A DNA stretch of 64,000 nt from Rhizophagus clarus (GCA_015698045.1 BLAL01000074.1:496001-560000); one strand, 5' to 3'; shown: positions 24,224 to 37,489, numbered from the stretch's first letter. A program made the numbers and translations. The notes: generated by a model not told the origin, from the letters alone.

Positions 24224-24925
24224 GTATTGCTATTATCCTTCTGATATAGAAAATTTATTGTGTAAGCACCTGATCTATTCTTCGTAATGTCTGATAATAA
24301 TGCTTCTTTATATTTAAATGTATTCCATTGTCATCCATATCAAAATTTTTATAATTAAACCCAATTTGATCGGTAAATTCGCATTGATTACTAATTTTTT
24401 GTTATATCCGGTACATACATTTGGTTAGATTAAAGGTTAGTACTACTAACACTAACGAGTAGTAACAATATTTATTTTTTTTTTTTTGTTTTTTAATAGA
24501 TTACATAATTTTTTTGTATGAAATTTTTGTAGATATTATACTAATTTGTTATATTAATTATACTTTGATTTTTTTATGGTAGATATAAAAAGAATGTTGA
24601 TACAATCATTAATACTTTCTTTGAGATCGATAAAGTTTGCTCATTTTTTCGATTTTTTAAACTGTAATCATTTTTCAGTTTTTAAATTGGAAGTAATTTT
24701 CTTTAATTATTCATTTTTGTTACTTTTTTTTTAAAAAAAGTTTCTGTTTTCTTTAAGCCGGTGAAAGAAAGGCAAAAAAAAAATAATAAATAAGATTTGT
24801 TTATTTTTAAAAAATGACTTCTTTTTTTAAAGAATGTTTTAGGTTCTGTCAGACTAAAGATAAATATAATTACCACTTTTGGAGCCAAAATCTTAAGAAT
24901 TAGGTGAGTTGGGCGCAGAAAGTGG

Positions 24926-25315
24926 AATTTAGGAAACATTAGTGAATTTTACTAATGCTTTCGCTGGTTTTTTATTTTACAGGTATCCATCTAGCAGTTA
25001 TCCATCTAGACACCCTGGATTTTGGACTTCAAAGCTTGGAAATAAATTCAATGGAAGATAGGAATTTGGGAGTTTTGATTTAGGAACGTTATCAAACTTT
25101 TATTAACATTTCTTTTATCTTTTTTTTATTTGTAGACATCTACCTGAACGTCTGGATTTAGATTTCAGTTTTCAGTTGGATTTCTAAATAGAAGGTAGAC
25201 GTTGTGATTGGGTGTTGGGAACGTGGGAACGTTAATAGAACCTTTACTAACATTCTTTTCATTTTTAACTGTAAGTACTCCTACCTGATTGTCTTTGATC
25301 TCAAAAATTAGGATG
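24926..25315. repeat. Three diverged tandem units of about 135 bp
   Basis: Units starting near 24926, 25061 and 25200 share the order gaacgtta / cttttactaacatt / T-rich tract ending in acag, gtag or taag / atctacctgaacgtctgg / tttggatttc. The T-rich part followed by AG in each looks like an intron acceptor, so the array may be repeated exon-intron sequence of a dead gene. Substantial divergence suggests age. Confidence 0.55.
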
Positions 25316-25796
25316 AAAAGTACAAAATTAAGGTAACATTACTTGGAGGCCTTGGGTATGTTACGTGTAAATATCCCTGTCAATAAATGATAATTGTCAT
25401 ACTAGCACTTGGCAAATTGGTTATAAATATTTTGGTGTTAATTATTATCCTATAATTGATTACAACATTGATATTTTTTAGTTCATGTGTGTGCAATCCT
25501 TTACCTGAAGTTTTCTTCTCGTTCAATTAATCCATAAATTGTTTTTTTGTGTCCATCCTCAGTAAAATGATAAAACTTACTATACTACGCATGCCACACC
25601 AGAAAAATTATTTGATGATATATTTAAAGCATCTACAATATTTAGTATATTATCAAACAGGGATCCAGCAATAGTCATAAAACATTCTTTTGTATCAAAC
25701 CAAGTATAAAATAGGCATAAATCTTATAAATGGACAACATATTAGCAACAAGCATCATGACCGAGAAGAATGGATTAGATTTGCATTCATTGTGAT

Positions 25797-26188
25797 TAGG
25801 GATGGCAACGGTCGGTCACGGTCGGTTATCGGTCGGTCATAACCGGTTAAGGGCCTTTGACCGACCGACCGTTTTGGCTGACCGTTTTTCTGACCGTTTA
25901 ACCGACCGTTTGACCGACCGTTTAACCGACCGTTTAACCGACCACTTTTTTCTTTTAACGAATTTAATCAAGACAAAACATTAAAAAGTGTTTTTATTAG
26001 CGAAAAAAAATGTTATTTGACTTTTTTATTGATTAAATACGTTAAAAGAAATGTCAAATGGATAAGATTAGCTAAATGGTCGGTTAACAGTCGGTTAAAC
26101 GGTCGGTCAGAAGCCTTTGACCGACGGATATCGGTCACGGTCATAACCGGTCATGACCGGTTAATAACCGTGACCGTTGCCATCCCTA
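25797..26188. mobile_element. hAT-type MITE with perfect 8-bp target duplication
   Basis: The 392-bp element begins tagggatggcaacggtc and ends with the complement gaccgttgccatcccta. Both sides carry attgtgat (25789-25796 and 26189-26196). The interior is dominated by gaccgaccgttt and accggtcatgaccggt palindromic repeats, typical subterminal binding arrays. It has no coding capacity. The perfect target duplication suggests a fairly recent insertion. Confidence 0.92.
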
Positions 26189-26196
26189 ATTGTGAT

Positions 26197-26803
26197 GCCA
26201 AATTTTAGATAGATGAAAAAGATCACATACAGTGTAGTGTAGCGTATGACTTCATCAAGTTTTTGTATTTGTGCGTGTAATAAGAACATGTTATGAATAT
26301 ATATCAAGGAAAAAAAACAATAAAGAGTACCCGTAATTAGGAGAAGTGTACCACCAGATGATGAACCAAATTTTCAAATGTTAGAGCAAGAATTTATGCT
26401 ACAAGGTAGAGAAACAATCAAATGATTGTATATTTATTGTAGATTTAGTCCACATGATAAAGATTAAGAAGCGAGCAATGATAACATGTAAATATTCACG
26501 TTTTGGGCTCTTCTGCCTTCTGGTAAAGTTATTACTTTGGGAATAACTGACTTTGAAGAAAGAAAAGTCGATTTTTATTGAAAATCATTTCTTATTGTCT
26601 AATGTCTACTATTATAGGGAATTTTACAATCTAAAAAATATCCTTTATAACAATTGATTTTGGTCTATTTGGTATATTAAGATAAATTGCTTTCAGTTAC
26701 TATCTTGTTCATCAAACTTATAAAGTCGTAAAATATATTTGAATAATGCATCCTGTTTCCGTATAAAATTTGGATAAGAAATTGATCTCAACATACATTT
26801 TAC
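26197..26803. other. Spacer with a short coding-like fragment
   Basis: A fragment near 26345-26425 reads PPDDEPNFQMLEQEFMLQ, too short to assign. Nothing else is recognised. Confidence 0.3.
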
Positions 26804-26922
26804 GAGTCTGTTCATTTCACCAACAATTACTTCATCAAAAATCACTTCACCAATAGATATCTCATTTCACCGACAAATGTTTCACTAATAGACATTTCAC
26901 TGTTCACCGACAGTCATTTCGC

Positions 26923-27835
26923 TAGGGTATTTAATTGATGAAAAAAGTCTCAATCGATGATTTGATCGATCACACAAACACATGATCGATCAAAAATCGA
27001 TTTATCATAATTGATCACATGCAATCGATTTCTTGGCCGATTTTATAACTCAATTAAACAAAAAAAGGACATTCGACTTAAAATGATTGATTCTGTAAAA
27101 TTTATTAAATTTTATTAAATTTTATTTCTAAACTTTAAAAAAATTTACTTTGATCTTATTAAATTTATACAAAAGAATCATTGATTTTAAACAGCAATGA
27201 ACACAAAGCAAGAACTCAATTTAGATACAAAGTCCATCTTAACACGACTTTTTACGATCTTTAACCTATCATAATAAAATAGGAGTGAATTGACATGATA
27301 ATGTTTTGAATATTTACGTTTTTTGTTCTTGTCTGACATTTTATTTATATAATTCTTTTCTAAATTAATAATTATAGATAAAATGTACAAAAGATGCCTT
27401 TAATTTCTTTATAATGTTGTACACAAATATCATATGCTTAATTTGATAATTCACATAAAAAAAAATTGCATATTATTATACAGTCCTGTTGGGACTATCA
27501 TTTTATGCTGTACCAATATTCCATACTATACAATATATTATGAACTAATTAATTTAATATTAGAATCTGAAAATTTTAATCATTTTGGTTTGGATAATAA
27601 TATTTTTATTTGTATAGGCACTATATTATTTATTAAGCATACTTGAACGTACAAATATTGTATCATATTACTATGACCGATTAGCATGGGTAAATTGATC
27701 AATCAATTTAGGCAAATTTGATCGATCAAATATCAATCAAAGTTAGTTCAATTTTGATCGAGACTGAAAACTTATGATCGATTAATTGATTGACTCAATC
27801 AATGATGTTCTTTCTTGACTCGATTAAGAACCCTA
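26923..27835. mobile_element. hAT-type non-autonomous element nested in the ttcaccgaca element
   Basis: Begins tagggtatttaattga and ends in the imperfect complement tcgattaagaaccctа-type terminus at 27835; flanking 8-mers catttcgc (26915-26922) and catttcac (27836-27843) match at 7 of 8. The 913-bp interior has many tgatcgatca and aatcgatt motifs near both ends. It splits the left array of the outer element exactly, so it inserted later. No transposase frame. Confidence 0.8.
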
Positions 27836-28085
27836 CATTTCACTGCTACCGGTAAAATTCTTTTTATAAAATTTATACTATATTTATCTGTAATGAGCAA
27901 AAAAAAAAAAAATAAATAGGCATCGAAAACAAATCCTTAATGGAGCCATTAACATTAATCTTATATTTTCAGATTAAATTCTATATATATACAGTACATA
28001 GTGTATACATAAAAAGAATATATATACAGTAATATGGAATATCAATCTTATGTTTATTGAAAAAAAAGTATATATGTATATATAA

Positions 28086-28419
28086 TAAGGGTTTAGAACC
28101 GGTTGCGATAAAATCGGTTTACAGTTGATTTCATAATGCACGGGACACATGACAAAATTTGATGCCGACTGCCGAGAATTTCAGGTTGCCGGCTTGTCAG
28201 ATAATATATTTAATATTATAGATGGTTATTATATTTATACAAAAAACTTGTTTTATATCCGCGTGTTTATTTTTATTTTCTCTATTTGCCGATAACCTGG
28301 CAGCCCGCCAACCCGAAAATTTCTCGGCATAAATTTGTCATGTGTCCCATACATTATGAAATCAGCTGTAATTTCTGAACTAGTTTAAAACCGGTAATTG
28401 TAGCCGGTTCTAACCTCTA
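28086..28419. mobile_element. Foldback MITE with long inverted repeats
   Basis: Roughly 125-bp imperfect inverted repeats face each other: the left arm contains tttcataatgcacgggacac and the right arm the complement of tttcataatgtatgggacac. Ends resemble hAT termini (tagaaccgg), but the exact boundaries and target duplication are unclear (gtatatat against gtatacat is a weak candidate). No coding capacity. Confidence 0.65.
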
Positions 28420-28632
28420 GTATACATCATCTCGTATTACAGTATAACAATAATAATAATTTCGGCTATATCTTGTAAGTTAATTCTATAAGAAAAAATT
28501 ACATTATTATTATTAATTTTTAAAAATTTATGCAGGTGTTGATGAAACGACCTGTCAGTTAGATGATCCACAGCGAAACGTTTATCGGTGAAATGATTTT
28601 GGTAGTGATTGTAGGCGAGTTAAACGTGTTCC

Positions 28633-31600
28633 TATTACAGTAATTTTACTATTAAACTGTTAGGTTAGCCGTCATCTCTTAAAGAGAAATTATTTTTGTT
28701 TCAACAAAATGGTAAAATAACTATGATGCTGCATATACAGAGGGCAAGTACATTGCATACATCGAATAGAAAAAATTTTAATCGACTTTGTAAAGAATAA
28801 CACGTCAAAGATGGATATCCATTATTTCAAAATATATATATTTGAATAACATACAAATTCATTCAAAATGATTACTCTAGATATACGGGCAGATATGAAA
28901 TTAAGAAAATTCCTGACCGTTCAAAAGGTTCAAAAAATTTTATAATTTGAAGAAAAGGTAAAGGAACTTAATAATGAAAATGGAAAGGTGACAGAAAACC
29001 GACGATTGATATAATGAGATAGCAAGGCTTTTGTGGAGGAATTAAAGCATTTATTGAGTATGAGGAGGATTAAAGAATTATCTGAGGAGAATGAAGAACG
29101 AAAATACCATTAATGGAATGCTACATTTAAAATATTATATGGGCACAGAGATAATTCTTAGCACCACTTTTAGAATAAAAGAAAAAAATCAATAATTGAT
29201 GAAAGAATTCCCAACATTAGAAAAAATGAAATTATTAATTTACAGCATTTATAAAGTAATTATAGTGGTATTTGAAATATACTGTACATTAGTATAAGTG
29301 TATTATATGATAGTGAAATAAAGTGTGAACCTGCTCAGGTATAGTCTGAATTTTTTGTTTTATGGAAACTTTGTAAAATTGATGCTAAGATACCAGTAAA
29401 AGAAAACTTCAACCAGGCAGACAATTTCCTAATAAAAAAATTAGAAAATGGATGCTGGACGATGTCTTTTCCAGGATCATGACTTATGTGGCATTAACAA
29501 CAATACAAATTAATGTTTACAGTCACAACAAAAAATCTCAATTATCTCTTTTTCTTTTTCAAATTTAAAACAATTAAATGAAAAAAAAATTAATTATTTT
29601 AAAGGAAAATTATTGTAAGGTTATATACAATTTTTGTTTATAACACTTTTTTACTTTTTTAAATGTATTGATAATAATTATTTTTTTTTTTTTATGTTAA
29701 AATAAAAAATTAATATTTTTTTTCAAAAATATTAGATAAAAGGATGTACACCACAAAATCACGTGGAATGAAAATTAATCCAGACAATGGACGAACACGT
29801 GTCTAGCTGGGGACAACTGTTTGACGAAACTTAACTTACCAAACTTGCTGTAGCACAAAACCAAAAAAAGAAAACAAGGGAATTTATATGCAATAGTAAA
29901 AAAAAAAAAAAAAAATGTTTCCAATAACTGAGAATAAAATTTTAAAAATTACCATCGCCCACTTATGTTGTAAAAACTTTCTAGAAACTCAGAAAAACTT
30001 ACATGAACGTAGTCCAACAAAAAAGTACAGATTATGCCATAATAACGAGACGAGATATAGTTTCAGTTTGTAATGGACACATAATGTTAATATGTGATTA
30101 TGTTTCATTAGTACTTTATTGTAGAATAATTTTTTATGTTAAAGTCAACTTGTCCAAATGATGGCAAGCCTTTATAAAATAACACAAATAAATAAAGAAA
30201 TAAAATATTTTTATCGAAAGTAATAAGTAAATAGATTAAAATTAAAGAATCCGTCTATAAAATGAAAGTAACACTTTTTCGTTTTTTTGTATACCCAAAA
30301 TACTCGATCTGTTAAATGAAATTTCTTTACCAAAAGTTCACACCCCTGATTCATATAAGCCATGCATGATAAGAGCAAGCGCCTGGTAAATAAAGGAAGG
30401 ATTCTAAAACTATAAAGTTACAAAATTATTTACTTGACATCAATTTTTTGTGAGAGATAATAAAGTAAATGCTTCGTTAAAATTACGTAATTAATTCATG
30501 ATATCGTAGGTTTTATTTAATTAAAACAAATGAATTACACAAAATGAATTACACGAAATGATACATTCATCGGAAATATTTTTTTTATAGGATGAAAAGG
30601 AATTTCGCTATTAATTGAACTCTCGAGAAATTATTAGTATAACGAAAAAAAATTCGATAAAAATTAATAAAATACGTGTGATTAAAAAGTTTAGTTTAAC
30701 TAAACAACGAATTAAATAGAAAATATGATTTTTTTTTTCTTTTTTATGTAGCAGGTGTAGAGAGAAATTTGGACGAGTGTATTTTGAGCGAATGAATCTT
30801 GAACAAGCAATTTTGAACATATAAACGACTTTTTTTTTTTAAGAATTCTTTTATAGAGGAAATAGAAAAGTTTCGGGGTGTGTAACGAATTGATGCCATA
30901 AGAAGTTTCTTAGTCCTTATATCTTAATTGGTAAAAGATGGGTACAGAAAACTGAAGTGAAATAGAATCTGTACCCATATTTATCTTGATTAATCATGAC
31001 GCGAGTTATAATGGTTTAAGGGTGAGGGGATTAAGGATGGTATGGGGATAGCAATATTAATGAAAAGAAAAAGAGTGTAATGAGTGTCATTGAATTTGTT
31101 CGTTGACAATTGTGATTATTGTCTGTTATTTAAATTTCATGAATTTTTTTTTTTTTTTTTTTTTTTTTTTTGTATTTAAAATTTTGAAAAATCGATAAAA
31201 AAATTTGATCATCTTTTATAGTAATTCTTACGAGTGCGTGACATAATTTTAAAATAAATACAAATTTTGAAAAAAAGTGATATCCGTAGTCCGTACTAGC
31301 TAAAATCGAATTTACTAGATTTTTAAGGTAAGTATGGTATTTATTTTATGATTCAATTGGTTCGAGGTTGTATGTAGCTTTAACAAAATTATCTATATTT
31401 ATTAAAAAGGGGAATGTGTCACAGTTGCATGATTATTTGTAAATAAAATAAAAAATACCATGATCATAATTTCGGAAAAATTCAAAGTATACAAAGGTGA
31501 CAAATCAATAATACTAAATCTAATTTAGCAATTGATTGTTAAATAATTATAATCAACCAAAACAATGAACTTTGTTTGAACTTTAAAATTCAAATGAAAC

Positions 31601-33357
31601 GAAATAATAAAGTTAATCCTGAATTTACTATATATTGAAATATTCCAGTTTTAATACCGGGAAAAGATTTGTTTATACGTTTTGTCATTCTAATTAATCA
31701 ACTGGGCAATTTCTTTGTTTTCATTATAAAAATAAAAATTTTTAATATAACTAATTTTGACATTTGGTTTCATATTTTTCAACTTTAATAACTGCTGTGT
31801 TAAACGAAATATAAATTTGGTATTCTTTAGCCTTCATATTGTGCTATAATTAATAAGCATATATGACTGTAATAATAATAACAGGACCACGCATTATTTC
31901 CAATTGTTTCTGTAGCTTATTATAAATCAAAAATATGAAATATGGATAATATTAATGATTGATATGTTAATTAATTAATAATATATATGTTAAAGATAGG
32001 CTAGTGTTACGATTCGGATTATTGTTATCCGATTTGAGAAAATATGGATGAATTTGGATCCATTTTATGTAATAAATTTTATTGTCACTAAAAATAAATA
32101 ATTTTTTTATAAATGAATGTTTTATTAAGTTATGCACAAAATTACATTTTTTTAATATTTTCTATTTTCGAACTTCCCATTTACGTATTATTATAACCAG
32201 CTTATTGACGCCATGAAAATAAAAATTCATTGCAATAAAATGTAAATAAGTGGTATGTCTTTATATAAAGTTATAATATCAAAATTTTGTGGGCCGAGTT
32301 ACTTTTTAACTTCAGATTTTTATATAATTACACCACCTCATCTCTACTCATCTTAATTGACATCGGCTATTAACCTATTGTAATACATACCCACGTATTA
32401 GCCAAAATCAAAACAATTTTTTTTTTTTATAATTATTTAATACTCAAAGTTTCACAAACTCAAATTATAACTACATTACACATGAGTAAATTACAATCAC
32501 TTATGGTATGGTGTACGGTTTGTATGGTTTTATGCAGTATGGTTTTGATCAACAATTCATACATACATATATTACAGTATATTGTGAATAATATTAATTT
32601 ATAGAATGATTGTGTAAATTGAGGCTTAGTTATTAATGACCCACATGACACACATTGACTAATTTATTATTTTGTGACTATTAATCCTCGTTCACAACAT
32701 GCAATTATATTTTCAAAATTGATTATTTTCTTATTTACAAGATATTTCTATATAAATGATGATAATTAAAAGAAATGCAAACGCGTAAACACTTACTATT
32801 ATTCGCTTGTTTTTCTCTTTTAATATTTGAATCGTTTTTAATTATTCTTTCAGATATTGAAACGGTATTTGATGATGAATTTGTTTTTGATTCGATAAAT
32901 AAAAATATACTAGTTCATATACTATTTTTTAAAAAATTATTACTTTATTCAAATTGTATTTATTTGTATGCTAAATTCCCATACATGTATTGTTTTTTTA
33001 AGTCTATATGGATTTGCATACTATAAATTAAAAACCATACAAAAAACCATACCTTACGTGATTGAGTTACACCTATTGCACATCGTAACTACAAAAAAAA
33101 AACTTCCAAATTCTCATTGAAGATAATAGCTTCTACTCTTTTTTTTAATTCTAGGCAAGGTGTTACCTCGAACTTCACCTCCATCCAATTATAAATGAGT
33201 TCAAGTATAATATATACCGTTAAAAAATTCTTAAAAGTAATACTATTCGAAATATAACACCTTTTGAGAGAGTTTACCAAAAGTGTCAACAAGTCTTACA
33301 GAATTTATTATAAACGACTTAATATTAAAAAAGACTTAATTTATTTTACTCATTGTC
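28633..33357. other. AT-rich spacer without a supported gene
   Basis: Short coding-like shreds only (for example FVEELKHLLSMRRIKELSEE near 29035-29100). A 28-T run occupies 31144-31171. A perfect 11-bp inverted repeat is listed separately at 30938-30978. Small open frames at 32460-33292 are low complexity and I do not support them. Confidence 0.4.
30938..30978. repeat. Perfect 11-bp inverted repeat (hairpin)
   Basis: atgggtacaga (30938-30948) and its exact complement tctgtacccat (30968-30978) are separated by 19 nt. The stem is richer in G and C than its surroundings. It is not followed by a T run, so a terminator role is not indicated. Could be a remnant of a small palindromic element or a structured transcript. 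Confidence 0.6.
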
Positions 33358-33607
33358 AGCTACAAAATGGCTTCAAAATGCTGGAAGAAAACGGTCTCAA
33401 TACTATACAGTGAAAGTTGCAATTTTACTCCAAGAAATCTGGTGTTTATATATGTTGATTTCATGGGAAAGAGAAATGGGAAAAGCTAAACCAAATATTT
33501 TTGGAATAATATATTACATGTCACGTCAAGCTGAAACTAATCCTTTAACATTAGCTAGTTTAACTACCGTCAAAAAGACCGATTATTCAATAAAACAAAA
33601 GACTTAA
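33358..33607 (+). pseudogene. Orphan 3' exon, unrecognised
   Basis: A plausible acceptor (ttattttactcattgtcag, ending about 33357) precedes an open stretch of about 83 codons to the TAA at 33605-33607. The peptide is coding-like (KWLQNAGRKRSQYYTVKVAI, later YYMSRQAETNPLTLASLTTV). There is no ATG at its start and no upstream exon was found. No family recognised. Confidence 0.35.
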
Positions 33608-34198
33608 TTAACAAATACGAATATGGAAGGTGGTAATTGAATGGAAACGTAAGCGTGATAGTTCATTTATTTTCACTTTTTCACAAAATAGGCACACATC
33701 GTCTAGTTTTCAAGTTAATATTAAATAATACATACATTTTTACATACTGTAGAATAAAAATTGAATTACACCGATATATAATTAAATATCAGTCACCGGA
33801 AATGTCACATGCAGATCATTTTCATATTAAAATTATCTTGTATAACATCAATCGCATTACTTCATTTAGTAGTTAAACATTAAATTTTTTAATGTACTAC
33901 ACTTATACAAATTAAGAAATTGATAGATTATCATGTGTTCTATCAATTTCTATTCTTACTTTCCGATCTTGAATAATAAAATTTTTTTTTATAACGTACG
34001 AAAAACTCTCCTTAAAAACACACTTTTTTCAAGATTGAAGTTGAGAAATAAAAAAATATGCAGTTTTAAAAGTAAAAATATATGTAATTTACGAGTAGAA
34101 AAAGTTTTTCTAAGCTTGTAATAGGGGTTAATCAGGTAGTTTTTGTATAAAACATGAAAAACTAAAAAAAACACATTATTTTTAAATATACATAAATT

Positions 34199-34900
34199 TT
34201 TAGAATGAAATTTCATCACCTTGATCAAAGTAAAGTACCTTTTATTGCTTAAGTAAAGTTGTTTAGCAAAATCCAAAATACTTGGATCTTAAATTTTATA
34301 AATATAGGTATAATATTTGAAAAAAAACTCGCGTTTTTATAATGAAACTGACAACTAAATCTATTTTACATATTTAGAGCGTAATTTTGGTACATTGGCA
34401 AATTGAAATTGCTTACTGCGGCTTAAGTTATGTTGTTCAGAAGTGTCAAATATATTTATATTATAAATTTTTTAAGTATATAATAAACATTCATAGAGTA
34501 ATATATATTTTACAAAACTGCACTAATTTTCAATTTCTAAATTTTTTTACATCTGTTTAGTGACTTCAGAGCGTAATTTTAATACTTTGATCAAAGTAAA
34601 CTACATTTTGTTGCTTAAGTAGAGTTGTTTAGGCAGGTTAGATCTATTCGTATCTTAAATTTTATAATACTATGATTAATATATATGGAGAAATTAACGT
34701 TTATATTTTCTCACTCATTTAGAAATTTTAGAGCATAATTTCAACACTTTGGTCAAAGTAAATTGCCTTTTATTGCTTAAGTAATATTGTTCAGGAGGGT
34801 TTAAATTACTTGTATATCAAATTTTATAATGCGATGTTTAATACTTATGGGGAATTAGCATTTTTTGTAACAGTATTAATTTCTGATCTTTAATTTTTTA
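34199..34900. repeat. Four diverged tandem units of about 165-190 bp
   Basis: Unit starts near 34199, 34374, 34564 and 34727 are marked by ttagagcgtaatttt, then tttgatcaaagtaaa, then attgcttaagtaaagttgtt, then cttaaattttataat. Divergence between units is considerable. A small satellite-like array; no coding frame runs through it. Confidence 0.7.
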
Positions 34901-35600
34901 TTATTTTAATAAAGAAAATAGACTATTTTTAAATAAAGATTCAAGTTGAATAATAAAGATTAAATGGGAATTTTTTTTTATAAAATCGTAAAGGCACTTA
35001 ATAAGTTTATATTTTTGTTTTTAAATTAAAGTACTATATTATATAAATGTAATGCTATATTTGATCTGTATTTCTTCAATTTTAACTTAATTTAGGCCGA
35101 AATTACGAGGTTGGCCAGAATTATGAATTATTGATCAGCAAATTTAACCAGACTTTATACATTCGTTGAAGAGGATACTGTGCCACAAATTTTTTTTTGC
35201 TAACCTTAATAAAAAAAATTTGCCTTCTTTTTTTGTGACATTTCCAGTAACTGTTATAGTAATAAGAATAGAAAAATAAGAAAGAAAATGAATTGCAGAG
35301 TATGTGTCGATGTGAGTGGCCTGACATCTAACAGTATAGAAAGTGAGTAACGTAAATTGGCTAAGTGAATATCATAACAGATAAGATCACATGTTAATTT
35401 ACATGCTGAAATTCTTCCATCTCATATCCGTGACTTATACAGGATCTTGTGAGTTGTGATGCAATCAAGCTTTATTTGTTTAGTTTACCGTCACAAAAAA
35501 ATTAATTCTCACACGAACTCTATTAAATAATAAAAAAGTTCAAGAACTTAAATGTGGAATATTGCTATTAAGCTGCAACCTATTTTTATTTACAATGAAC

Positions 35601-37015
35601 TAGGGATTGGAACCATCCAAAAAAACCTTAACAGATAATAACCAGTTAATTAACCAGTTATTATACGGTTAATTTATGATGAGGTTAACCGGTTAATTAA
35701 CCGATTAAGATATAAATTTTGCGCTTAATGCGTTTAAAAGTTTTTTTATTTTGCTCATTTGCACCATTTGTTCCTATTAATAATTACAATTTAATTTCCT
35801 ATTTTTTTAACATATATTATATGCAGTAGACGAAAAAGGACTTTGGAAAAACATTTCCATTTATTGTGCAACGAGTAAATATTTGTAACATGTGAAAATT
35901 TGCGGATATACCCCTTGTGATGTGAAAAATTAGATATCAAAAGTATATTAGTAACAGATTACATGATATCTGTCTATTAAAATATAAGTCGCCCAAAAAA
36001 TCATCAGAAAAAAATGAGTTAGCTAATTTTGACTAATTGAGCAACTTTAAAAAACAGTTTCATGGTAAATATCCAGCCAAATTTAATAATTTTTTTTTAT
36101 TTGTTTGTTGAATTATAAAGCGTAATTATTAAAAATTTTATGGCACATTAATGATTAAATTACATTAATCAAAAATTTCATGATTTTTTAAGTTTTTTAA
36201 ATTTAACTTTAATTTTAAGACACTATTACACAAATTTTTATTAAGAAATCACACATTGTGTATTAAGACAAAAATATTTTTCAGACCTGTTTCCATATAA
36301 ATCTTATATATTTTTAATGAGTTATAAGTCAATTATCGGCTAGATATTGACTGGAAAAATTATTCCGAAGACTTTTTTCGTCCATTGTATATTATTTGGA
36401 AAAAAAAATCATAAATTACCTCTTTTTCTTTGTCTCCTTCAGTTTTATTGTGAGCTGTGTTTAAGTGGTATTTCATATTTGATGTAGTGCCTGTATATTT
36501 ATAAGTTACATTACATTGTTCTTCTTTCTCATTTCTAATTATCAACACTATACATAGTACTTTTTATTACCAATTTTTTAAAATATTCCCATACAAAGCT
36601 TTTTTCAGACTTAGGAGATTTTAGTTTTTTTACTTGCTGCTGTTGACTGCCAGTTAACAATTCGGAATCTACAAATGAAGACCTTTTAGAACCTGCGGAA
36701 GGTATAACAAATTGTTAGATTCATCAATGTCTCTATAGTCAAGACTCAAGCTATTCTGAATAATTATCATCCATATAGTATAAAAATAAAAAAAAATATT
36801 TTAAAAAAAAAATTTCGTAAAAAAAATTGAGCTAAATGTTTCAATCAATTTATTTTGGTTAAGCTGATATAGGAATATCGGAAGTTTTCAATTAAAAATT
36901 ATAAATATATAGCTATCTTCATATTTAACTGGTTAATCGTTTTTTGGATTGTCTTAACCGGTTAACCGCTTTAACGGTTAATTAAACGGTTAACCTTAAC
37001 CGGTTCCAACCCCTA
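35601..37015. mobile_element. hAT element, internally decayed, perfect 8-bp target duplication
   Basis: Ends tagggattggaacc (35601-35614) and the complement of taggggttggaacc (37002-37015) differ by one base. Flanks are caatgaac on both sides (35593-35600 and 37016-37023). Subterminal arrays of ttaaccggttaattaaccgg occupy about 35640-35710 and 36930-37005. The 1,415-bp interior is noncoding apart from a short BED-finger remnant on the minus strand, so it is non-autonomous. Confidence 0.93.
36360..36548 (-). pseudogene. BED zinc-finger remnant of a hAT transposase
   Basis: A 62-codon minus-strand frame contains EEQCNVTYKYTGTTSNMKYH followed by LNTAHN, matching the second half of a BED finger (Cys, then the His pair). 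The rest of the transposase is missing. It lies inside the hAT element 35601-37015 and is presumably its own remnant. Confidence 0.6.
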
Positions 37016-37489
37016 CAATGAACATGTTTTTTATAAATTTTATAATATTAATTTTAGCATTTTAGTTAAGTACAAAAGTGAATTTTTATATTCGTTTATT
37101 AGTATTGATTTTATTTTAACGTTAATAAATGTAAATTGACAAAAAGTTTGTATAAAATATTATCATTATAAGAATTTTTTTTAAGGTAAATGTTACCGTG
37201 CGCGCGAAACAATTATTAATAAACATTTTCTGTCATACGGATTACGTGACACATATTTTAGGAAGTAACGTAAGATAAAAAAAATTCTTCTTTGCCTTCA
37301 TTTAAAGAGGATTTTCATGCTATGATACTTATGATAAAATTATGCATAAACATACATAAACTTGTTATTATACCATTAGAACAGTGTTTATTTTGCTTAA
37401 TAGATCTTAGTAATCTTACCAGTTACCAATTAATAGAAATAAATTAATAAATTCATTGTTCAATAAAACAATTTATTTTTTTTTAAAAA

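Larger units (their letters stand above)
26804..28632. mobile_element. Old element with ttcaccgaca arrays, carrying nested insertions
   Basis: Left end gagtctgttcatttcacc followed by degenerate ttcaccgaca units (26804-26930, continuing at 27838 after the nested element). The right end (about 28535-28632) carries the complementary tcggtgaaa units and ends gcgagttaaacgtgttcc. These ends match the fresher 525-bp element at 45614-46138. Target duplications are no longer recognisable, consistent with age. Two other elements sit inside it. Confidence 0.7.

Noticed and set aside
31355-31375. tRNA B box (ggttcgagg)
   Set aside because: No A box at the right distance and no cloverleaf stems around it.
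32460-33292. Small open frames of 60-80 codons on both strands
   Set aside because: Low complexity, mutually overlapping, with no splice or start signals.
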